20,455 nt of DNA, from positions 1 through 20,455 of the forward strand of contig DJKT01000046.1 in assembly GCA_002436205.1 (NCBI GenBank), written 5' to 3'. This stretch comes from Candidatus Peribacter sp. UBA6535 (GTDB lineage Bacteria > Patescibacteriota > Gracilibacteria > Peribacterales > Peribacteraceae). The notes beneath the pieces are model-generated. The model was not told the DNA's origin. It saw nothing but the letters and a program-made list of their open reading frames with translations, and did no database searches. The translations under genes and the position numbers were made by a program. Positions 6,788 through 12,240 of this stretch are shown here, one piece after another. How positions within the stretch are numbered: the first letter of the stretch is position 1; every line of letters begins with the position of its first letter.

Positions 6788-7699
6788 ATGCGCTCCCTTA
6801 CCTATAAAGGCGTATCTTGGCATGATGACCCTGCTCCAACGGAGCAGGTGCTCCAGGAGCTGCAAAAAAAATATGGGTTCCATGAGCTCGATATTGAGGA
6901 TTGTTTAAGTGAACATGAGCGACCAAAAGTAGAGGAGTACGACACGTATTTGTTTTTGGTGTTTCACATTCCCTACAGAGCCAGAAAATCGGGTCGTATT
7001 ATCAAGGAGGAGGTAAATATTTTCATGGGTCCTGATTTCTTCGTTACGTTGCATCGCGGAAAAATTCCTATCCTCGATCGTCTCTGGAGTGACCTGGAGG
7101 CATCCGAAAAGCTGCAGGAAGAGTACCTCCAGCATGGCACAGGATTCTTTTTGTACGAGCTGATGCGTCATTTCTTTGAGGATGTATTCCCACTCGTTGA
7201 TAGTATTCGTAAAGAGCTAAGGCGTATGGAAGAAATCCTCTTCGAAACAGATGAAGAGGTAGATCTCCTTAAAGACATTATGAATACCAAGCGCAATATC
7301 ATTGCGATGCGATCTATTCTTCTTCCACAACGAACATTGATCGCTACTCTCGAACACAAAAATAAGAAATTTGTCCCCGATGAACTCGCTCTCTACTTTG
7401 ATGATATTCTCGATGCCATAGAGCGGCAGTGGGCGCTTTTGGATACGGCGAAGGAAATGATTGATGCATTGCAGGATACCCATGAATCCTGGCTTTCGCA
7501 TAAGACGAATGCTGTCATTCAGGTGCTGACGATTTTCTCGGTGACAATGCTCCCTCTTACGTTTATTACAGGGCTTTATGGTATGAATGTTGGTTTGCCT
7601 TTTGGAGCGCACCCGAATGCATTTTTTATTGTCATGGGTGTTATGGGAGGCATTTTAATAGCAATGTTGACCTACTTTGCGAAAAAACATTGGCTGTAG
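6788..7699 (+). CDS. corA: CorA-type magnesium/divalent cation transporter
   Basis: 303 residues. CorA forms pentameric channels for Mg2+ (also Co2+ or Ni2+) in the inner membrane. The N-terminal two thirds are soluble and acidic, with the family's DIEDCLSEHERPKVEEYDTY block at about 36-55. A long helical stretch follows (about 125-240). Two C-terminal membrane helices surround the selectivity motif YGMN, with Gly265, Met266 and Asn267. The second helix is followed by a basic tail (KKHWL). Relatives of this length without a longer N-terminal domain are common. The ATG at 6788 is 107 bp after the previous gene; no Shine-Dalgarno and no convincing promoter were found in that gap. Which metal it carries cannot be read from sequence. 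Confidence 0.92.
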   Translation: MRSLTYKGVSWHDDPAPTEQVLQELQKKYGFHELDIEDCLSEHERPKVEEYDTYLFLVFHIPYRARKSGRIIKEEVNIFMGPDFFVTLHRGKIPILDRLWSDLEASEKLQEEYLQHGTGFFLYELMRHFFEDVFPLVDSIRKELRRMEEILFETDEEVDLLKDIMNTKRNIIAMRSILLPQRTLIATLEHKNKKFVPDELALYFDDILDAIERQWALLDTAKEMIDALQDTHESWLSHKTNAVIQVLTIFSVTMLPLTFITGLYGMNVGLPFGAHPNAFFIVMGVMGGILIAMLTYFAKKHWL

Positions 7700-7737
7700 A
7701 GAGTAAAAGTGTTGAATAAGTCTGCTGTTCAATCTTC

Positions 7738-7769
7738 TTGACACGTGATCTTTAATCAAAGACCATACT
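7738..7769 (+). promoter_or_regulatory. possible promoter of the 277-residue membrane protein gene
   Basis: A perfect TTGACA is at 7738-7743. The only -10-like hexamer that fits the start codon is CATACT (7764-7769), six bases before the ATG, but the 20-bp spacer is long. The call rests mainly on the perfect -35. Confidence 0.3.
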
Positions 7770-7775
7770 CCTCCT

Positions 7776-8609
7776 ATGCCTCTCAAGCACTTTACAGAGA
7801 CGTTTCTGGTCGTAGTACTCGGCGCAGTCATTGCATTGACTGGTTTGCTTACAGCAACACTGCCAAGTCTTCCGGACGGTGCATTACCTTGGGCTGTGTT
7901 GTTTATTGTTTCTATTGTGTATCCACTTTCTCTGTACTCATTATTTCAGCGCAGGAGAGCAGATAACTCTTTTCGCAATCTTCACTGGTTTCCGGCTGTA
8001 ATCTTGCTTGTCTGGCTTGCATTGCAGGGCGTTGTAGTTGGTAGCACTGTAGAAAATGAAAGTGTTGTGTTGTATTCGTGGGGATGGACATTGGCTCCCG
8101 TGCTTCTGGGATTTGTATTTTTGGTCCTCTTTTGTCTCAAAGTTATTCGAAGGCGTACGCCTCGGCTTATCTTCTTGGGGCTTATTCTTATCCTATTTGC
8201 AGCAGCAGCGTTTTTATCTGAGCAGGAGGGGCACTGGGAAACAGAACTCGCGACAGTGCTGTGGAGTGGAGATTTCTGGAGTGTTGATGAAACAGGGTTC
8301 CTTGCCAGTTGGATAGAGAGCACTGAAGAAAAAAACTTAGAGCCATCCGAAGATGAACAAGAAGAAGATTGGCGCGAACGACTTCGTATGCAAGAGAGGC
8401 GTGAACAGCGTATTGCTGCACGCGTAGATACAGGTGACGAAGATACGCCCGTGGAGGAATCGAGTAGCAGTGCAGGGCGGGAGTATGAAAGTGTTTCCAG
8501 CAGACCTAGTGAGCTTCCAAACTCCGGTTTCGGATGGAATCTCATCATCCTCACAATGATTGCCGCCTACTGTGCAACGCTGAACGAGAGTGCACGGAAG
8601 CGTGCGTAG
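7776..8609 (+). CDS. polytopic membrane protein with acidic linker, function unknown
   Basis: 277 residues. Five hydrophobic segments lie near 10-28, 36-57, 71-89, 103-124 and 130-147. A hydrophilic region of about 100 residues follows, very rich in Glu, Arg and Ser (for example SEDEQEEDWRERLRMQERRE near 192-211, probably helical), and a last hydrophobic segment at about 250-268. No family signature is recognised. The gene stands between corA and the enolase gene with gaps of 76 and 15 bp. The long charged insert suggests a cytoplasmic or extracellular binding arm between membrane helices. The start is the first ATG in the frame after corA. Confidence 0.7.
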   Translation: MPLKHFTETFLVVVLGAVIALTGLLTATLPSLPDGALPWAVLFIVSIVYPLSLYSLFQRRRADNSFRNLHWFPAVILLVWLALQGVVVGSTVENESVVLYSWGWTLAPVLLGFVFLVLFCLKVIRRRTPRLIFLGLILILFAAAAFLSEQEGHWETELATVLWSGDFWSVDETGFLASWIESTEEKNLEPSEDEQEEDWRERLRMQERREQRIAARVDTGDEDTPVEESSSSAGREYESVSSRPSELPNSGFGWNLIILTMIAAYCATLNESARKRA

Positions 8610-8618
8610 TGTTATCAT
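8610..8618 (+). promoter_or_regulatory. extended -10 promoter of the enolase gene
   Basis: TGTTATCAT (8610-8618) is an extended -10 (TGnTATCAT) that overlaps the last base region of the upstream gene. It ends six bases before the ATG, so the transcript would start at or beside the start codon. No clear -35 is seen, as is common for extended -10 promoters. Confidence 0.4.
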
Positions 8619-8624
8619 GCACAC

Positions 8625-9890
8625 ATGACAGTGATACAAAAGATTCACGCACGACAGATACTCGATTCTCGAGGCAATCCTACACTTGAAGTAGATTGTG
8701 AACTTGATAATGGAAAAATGGGTCGAGCAGGAGTGCCGTCGGGCGCATCTACAGGCTCCCATGAGGCACTGGAGCTTCGTGATGGAGACCCAAAGATCTA
8801 CGGAGGAAAGTCTGTTATGAAGGCGGTAGGGAATGTAAATACCACGATTAACGATCATCTTAAAGGTCAACCTGTGGCTGACCACAGAACGATTGATCAG
8901 CTGCTGATTGATCTCGATGGCACACCCAATAAATCTACACTTGGTGCCAATGCAATCTTGGGAGCATCTATGGCTGTATGTAGGGCTAGAGCTTGGTCTG
9001 AAGGACGGCCACTATGGCAGTCTCTGGCCGAGCAGTATGAAGTAGAGAACCCGACACTTCTTCCTGTCCCTATGATGAATGTTATCAATGGCGGAGCGCA
9101 TGCAGATAACGATCTTTCTTTTCAAGAATGCATGATTGTGCCAACGGGATTTACTAATTATTCTGATGCTCTCAGAGCAGGTGTAGAAACATTCCATATC
9201 TTGCGCGCTATGCTCAAGGAGCAAGGCAAAGTAACAGCTGTTGGTGATGAAGGCGGCTTTGCGCCGAACTTAAGTGGAAGTGATGAGGCATTCACGTTGC
9301 TCGTTACGGCGATCGAAAAAGCAGGCTACACCGGAAAGATTCAGCTAGCGATTGATGCTGCTGCTTCGGAGTTCTATGAAGGTGGTTCCTATGCAATCGA
9401 TGGCAAATCGCTATCGTCTTCTGAGTTAACTGATTACTACGTTGAGCTTACGAAGAAGTATCCACTCATCAGCATCGAGGATAGTCATAGCGAAGATGAC
9501 TGGGATGGGTTTGCAGAGCTTACGGCAAAACTTGGAGACTCTACTCAACTTGTTGGTGATGATCTTCTTGTTACGAATGTAGAGAGAATTCAAAAAGCTA
9601 TCGATATGAAGGCGGTGAACTCTGTGCTTATTAAGCTCAATCAAATCGGAACGGTCTCAGAAACTGTGGATGCTATCAAACTTACTCAGGGCAATGGTTG
9701 GACTGCGGTAGTTAGTCATAGAAGTGGCGAAACCAAGGATACCTTTATTGCACATCTCTCAGTTGCACTGCAAACAGGGCAGATTAAAACAGGAAGTTTA
9801 AGCAGGACAGATCGTTTGGCGAAGTACAATCAGCTTCTGAGGATTGAGGATCAATTGGGAGACAAGGCGCGGTATGTGTCACCGTTCTAA
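8625..9890 (+). CDS. eno: enolase (phosphopyruvate hydratase)
   Basis: 421 residues, a usual enolase length. It interconverts 2-phosphoglycerate and phosphoenolpyruvate in glycolysis; in many bacteria it also joins the RNA degradosome. Visible sites: SGASTGSHEA at 39-48; NGGAHAD at 155-161; QECMIVP with Glu168; GDEGGF with the catalytic Glu209. The magnesium ligands are Asp244 (IDAAASEF), Glu285 (ISIEDSHSEDDW) and the Asp312/313 pair (VGDDLL). The catalytic Lys337 is in LIKLNQIGTVSE, and Lys388 in GQIKTG. Small departures from the usual text are EDSHSED (often EDPxxED), AHLSV (often ADLAV) and SRTDR (often SRSER). All core residues are kept, so it should be active. The last 12 bases overlap the convergent gene on the other strand. 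Confidence 0.97.
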   Translation: MTVIQKIHARQILDSRGNPTLEVDCELDNGKMGRAGVPSGASTGSHEALELRDGDPKIYGGKSVMKAVGNVNTTINDHLKGQPVADHRTIDQLLIDLDGTPNKSTLGANAILGASMAVCRARAWSEGRPLWQSLAEQYEVENPTLLPVPMMNVINGGAHADNDLSFQECMIVPTGFTNYSDALRAGVETFHILRAMLKEQGKVTAVGDEGGFAPNLSGSDEAFTLLVTAIEKAGYTGKIQLAIDAAASEFYEGGSYAIDGKSLSSSELTDYYVELTKKYPLISIEDSHSEDDWDGFAELTAKLGDSTQLVGDDLLVTNVERIQKAIDMKAVNSVLIKLNQIGTVSETVDAIKLTQGNGWTAVVSHRSGETKDTFIAHLSVALQTGQIKTGSLSRTDRLAKYNQLLRIEDQLGDKARYVSPF

Positions 9891-10127
9891 CCACCATTTT
9901 TTGAGTGGTGGGAGTGTTAGTGTAGAGAAGATAAAGGCAACAGCTGGAATAAGGGCTTGCATCTCTGGACTCTCTACGTTATTTATTCGCATATAGATGT
10001 ATGCGGTGATATAGGTAAATAGGGCAATGCTTCCACGTCTCGTAATGCTTCTTTCCCAAGCCTTGTCTCTTTCAACGCGCTTGTTGCGATCGATGATTGC
10101 CTGAATTTCTTGACCGTTGTTATTCAT
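9879..10127 (-). CDS. small two-helix membrane protein with KAWERS-type motif
   Basis: 82 residues on the - strand, converging on the enolase gene and overlapping it by 12 bp. A charged amphipathic N terminus holds RNKRVERDKAWERS (14-27), then hydrophobic segments at about 33-48 and 57-72 and a basic end (KKWWLER). A short conserved family with an R..RV..DKAWE.S..RR segment before two membrane helices is familiar from Patescibacteria; its function is not known. The frame runs on upstream to 10298, but ATG 10127 is preferred: a TATAAT box lies nine bases before it, and the longer frame would run through the hairpin element. It is the only gene here ending in TGA. Confidence 0.75.
   Translation of the reverse strand: MNNNGQEIQAIIDRNKRVERDKAWERSITRRGSIALFTYITAYIYMRINNVESPEMQALIPAVAFIFSTLTLPPLKKWWLER
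9891..9911 (+). other. short hairpin after enolase
   Basis: CCACCA (9891-9896) pairs with TGGTGG (9906-9911) around a nine-base loop, directly after the enolase stop codon. There is no U-run after it on the + strand, so it is a weak terminator at best. On the - strand it is coding sequence (the KKWW end). Confidence 0.3.
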
Positions 10128-10136
10128 AGTATTTGT

Positions 10137-10166
10137 ATTATATATCTTTTCTTTGTTACTTTTCAT
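10137..10166 (-). promoter_or_regulatory. promoter of the 82-residue membrane protein gene
   Basis: On the - strand a perfect TATAAT (10142-10137) ends nine bases before the ATG. A partial -35 (ATGAAA, 10166-10161) lies 18 bp upstream, within the edge of the hairpin-rich element. The predicted leader is about two or three bases. Confidence 0.55.
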
Positions 10167-10543
10167 TCTTCTCGCCCCTTTTTTCTTGATAAAAAAGGGG
10201 CAGAAAAAATCAAGACTCGCGCAGACTCGTGCGAAGCAATACAAGGAAGTAGTACTCCTGTGCGCACGTTCAACCAAGTTCCCTTCGGGACTTGGCATTC
10301 ACGTGCTATATGCAAATCATATCCATATTCTTCGCCATCAAACATATGCGCTCGCCAGTGCATGAACAACTCGTCTGCCACTGTAGTGTGGACGAAGATC
10401 ACCCCGCATGAATAATCTTCTTAGCGACGCAGTGCGAAGCTGCGCAGCAGACTTCGTCAAGGAGCGCACGCTACAAGCTCTAAATATTTCTTCGTTCACA
10501 TCAGTGGCAAAGATTTTTGGTTACTTTTCATCCGAAAAGTAAC
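10155..10543. repeat. 389-bp non-coding element with 10-bp terminal inverted repeats
   Basis: GTTACTTTTC at 10155-10164 is matched by its exact inverse GAAAAGTAAC at 10534-10543. A second GTTACTTTTC at 10520-10529 makes the right end a perfect 10-bp hairpin with loop ATCC. Inside are more structures: CCCCTTTTTT / AAAAAAGGGG (10175-10184 and 10191-10200, loop CTTGAT); CCAAGTTCCC / GGGACTTGG (10274-10283 and 10287-10295, loop TTC); and a CGAAG...CTTCG stem around the palindrome GCTGCGCAGC (10435-10456). No convincing protein is encoded; a 79-codon - strand frame lies within it but has no start signal. It fills the gene-free stretch between the 82-residue gene and the tRNA-like gene. It resembles a MITE-like dispersed repeat or a structured RNA. 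No target-site duplication was seen. Confidence 0.65.
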
Positions 10544-10577
10544 AATGATAAAGAGTTCAGTAGTAAACTGCACTCAT

Positions 10578-10656
10578 CGGGGCGTAGTTCAGTTGGTAGA
10601 ATGAAGGCTTAAGGCTCGTTGTGGTCGGCAGGTTCCAAGTCCAGTCGCCCCGACCA
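10578..10656 (+). tRNA. tRNA-like gene, tRNA-Pro-type acceptor, aberrant anticodon and T arms
   Basis: 79 bases including an encoded CCA. The acceptor stem is perfect: CGGGGCG (10578-10584) with CGCCCCG (10646-10652), then A73 and CCA. C1-G72 with A73 is typical of bacterial tRNA-Pro. The D arm is normal (GTTC, loop AGTTGGTA, GAAT, 10587-10602). The rest is not. The T stem GCAGG/CCAGT has an A-A mismatch and its loop TTCCAAGT has eight bases instead of seven. The anticodon region (10603-10627) is two bases too long and forms no regular five-pair stem with a seven-base loop. The best pairing, AATGA with TCGTT (10600-10604, 10616-10620), leaves 11 loop bases. Candidate anticodons are TAA (10610-10612) or AAG (10611-10613), neither Pro. 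It is either a decayed tRNA, a sequencing indel, or a tRNA-like RNA. Confidence 0.6.
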
Positions 10657-10737
10657 TGTCTCAAAAATCACTCATAGGATATTGCCTAAGCAGGGGATCT
10701 GTGCCAGAATCCATCCTTATTTTCCAGTTTGCGAGTA

Positions 10738-10766
10738 TTGTCAAATTATGATAATTATGTTATAAT
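10738..10766 (+). promoter_or_regulatory. strong sigma70-type promoter of the DHH gene
   Basis: TTGTCA (10738-10743), 17 bp, TATAAT (10761-10766): five of six and six of six matches at ideal spacing. The predicted start near 10773 leaves about five bases before the ATG at 10778. This is the clearest promoter in the window, in very A/T-rich surroundings. Confidence 0.8.
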
Positions 10767-10777
10767 AATAAGTTAAT

Positions 10778-12118
10778 ATGCCACTCAATAATGACCAGAT
10801 ATCGGCTGCAACTAGCGCCATAAAAGGTGCTCAGAGGATTCTCGTGGTGCCGCATGCCAATGTTGACCCCGATGGACTCGGGTCTGCGCTTGCCTGCCAA
10901 ATGGTCTTTACGCAAATGGGCAAGGATGTGACGGTGATTTGCCCGGATACAAAGCCTGAAAATCTCAATTTCTTACCCGGATTTGAGAAGCTACAGGAGG
11001 GGATAGAAACTTCGCAGAACTTTGTGATTACCGTAAATCTGGAAGGAGGTGTAGAAGTGGATAAGCTGCGGTACACCGTTGAGGATGGCAAAGTAAATAT
11101 TATTGTTATGCCAAAGGCAGGTCGTATCAATCCGCAGAATGTGAGTTTTGGTGATACAGGACCTGGCTTTGATCTCATCGTTGCAGTCGACACAGCAGAT
11201 CTCCCGCTTATGGGTCAGTTTTATACGGACAATATCGATCTGTATACCTCTGTTCCAATTCTCAATATCGATCATCATATTAGTAATACCAACTACGGTC
11301 AGCTTCAGATGATCGATACCACAGCAGCATCTGCCACAGAGGTTCTCTATGACTGGTTTATGCATGAGCAAAGCTTTAAGGATAAGATCACACCGGATAT
11401 CGCGACACTGCTTCTTACAGGTCTTATTACCGATACGCGGAGCTTCCAAAATCCAAATACCACACCGCGTAGCCTGGAGGTTGCCGCAGAGCTTCTTGAA
11501 CGCGGAGCCAGACAGCAGGAAATTGTTCAGCATATCTACAAAACCAAACCACTCAGCACTCTCAAGATTTGGGGACGTGCACTCAACCGTATTCAGATGG
11601 ATACGTCTGCGGGCATTGTGTGGTCAACAGTTTCTAAGGAGGATCTGGCAGAGATGGAAGCAGCGAGCAAAGAGACTTCAGGTATTCTTGATGAGCTCAT
11701 TTCTACTATCCCCAATGCAGATATTCATATCCTCTTTACCGAGATGGAAGAGGGCGGACTTAAAGCCAGTATGCGCAGCAGCGCATCTGTTGATGTAAGC
11801 AGTCTTGCAGGGAAACTGTTTGGTGGAGGAGGGCATCCAAGAGCTGCAGGTTTTCGCATCAAAGAGTTCGATAATTTCGATCTTGCTGTCATTGATGCAG
11901 TACAAAAACTGAAGGTGGGGATGCAGGAGCAAAACCTTTCTGCACAGGGCCCAGTTGAATCTCAGGCAAAGATTCCCGAAAAGCCAGAACCACCCAAGCC
12001 CCCAATGCAGCAGGTAGCCAAGCCTCCTGTACGGGGAACAGATGTTATAGGCGAAATAGGCGAGTCCAAACCGGATAAAAACTCAGGAACAGATGTCATA
12101 GGAGAATTGGCAGAGTAA
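10778..12118 (+). CDS. DHH/DHHA1 family phosphoesterase (NrnA-like)
   Basis: 446 residues. NrnA-type members degrade very short RNAs and dephosphorylate pAp in the cytoplasm. DHH domain: PHANVDPDGLGSA with His26, Asp30 and Asp32; the VAVDTAD metal-binding Asp; the signature Asp165-His166-His167 in NIDHHISN; and GLITDTRSF (usually TDTGxF). DHHA1 domain: KASMRSSASVDVSSLA, then GGGGHPRAAG at 349-358. From about 385 the protein has a Pro/Lys-rich linker and then two copies of a ten-residue motif, GTDVIGEIGE (420-429) and GTDVIGELAE (437-446), the second ending the protein. I do not know this tail from other DHH proteins. The order of the Asp residues in motif I is slightly unusual (HxxxDPDG), so the exact substrate is open. 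It has its own strong promoter. Confidence 0.9.
   Translation: MPLNNDQISAATSAIKGAQRILVVPHANVDPDGLGSALACQMVFTQMGKDVTVICPDTKPENLNFLPGFEKLQEGIETSQNFVITVNLEGGVEVDKLRYTVEDGKVNIIVMPKAGRINPQNVSFGDTGPGFDLIVAVDTADLPLMGQFYTDNIDLYTSVPILNIDHHISNTNYGQLQMIDTTAASATEVLYDWFMHEQSFKDKITPDIATLLLTGLITDTRSFQNPNTTPRSLEVAAELLERGARQQEIVQHIYKTKPLSTLKIWGRALNRIQMDTSAGIVWSTVSKEDLAEMEAASKETSGILDELISTIPNADIHILFTEMEEGGLKASMRSSASVDVSSLAGKLFGGGGHPRAAGFRIKEFDNFDLAVIDAVQKLKVGMQEQNLSAQGPVESQAKIPEKPEPPKPPMQQVAKPPVRGTDVIGEIGESKPDKNSGTDVIGELAE
12035..12115 (+). repeat. tandem ten-codon repeat at the end of the DHH gene
   Basis: Two 30-base units, 12035-12064 and 12086-12115, encode GTDVIGEIGE and GTDVIGELAE. They share the same frame and differ at several positions, including silent third-base changes, so the amino-acid motif appears selected and not freshly duplicated. 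They are 21 bases apart. Confidence 0.8.
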
Positions 12119-12182
12119 TGGCCAATGACAAATGAGCAATGCTCATATGATTTTTGGGTATTGATCATTGTTCATTGCCCAT
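12118..12182. repeat. imperfect inverted repeat with nested palindrome
   Basis: ATGGCCAATGACAAATG (12118-12134) and CATTGTTCATTGCCCAT (12166-12182) are inverse copies at 14 of 17 positions. Inside, ATGAGCAATGCTCAT (12132-12146) is a perfect 7-bp palindrome around one base. The element starts on the last base of the DHH stop codon. It is probably a small intergenic repeat that may also end the DHH transcript; there is no U-run. Confidence 0.55.
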
Positions 12183-12187
12183 TTTGC

Positions 12188-12215
12188 TTGTTCTAGGCAT
12201 TTTCTCTGATAGACT
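12188..12215 (+). promoter_or_regulatory. possible infB promoter
   Basis: TTGTTC (12188-12193), 16 bp, TAGACT (12210-12215) with TG at 12207-12208 forming an extended -10. The predicted leader is about 19 bases, longer than at other genes here, and still has no Shine-Dalgarno. It ends in TTTCTT-C-AAGAAA (12225-12237), a small perfect inverted repeat just before the ATG. Confidence 0.35.
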
Positions 12216-12240
12216 CTTTCTGGCTTTCTTCAAGAAATCT

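Noticed and set aside
7711..7732. TTGAA...TTCAA inverted repeat after corA as a terminator
   Set aside because: Only five pairs, A/T-rich, with a large loop and no U-run.
7982..8554. 190-codon open frame on the - strand
   Set aside because: Antisense to the 277-residue membrane protein; Ser/Arg-rich translation typical of the reverse strand of a Glu-rich gene.
10163..10402. 79-codon - strand frame inside the hairpin-rich element
   Set aside because: Crosses two of the inverted repeats, has no promoter or ribosome-binding site, and resembles translated repeat DNA.
12154..12240. Upstream extension of infB
   Set aside because: It begins inside the inverted repeat after the DHH gene, and its residues do not resemble the IF2 N terminus.
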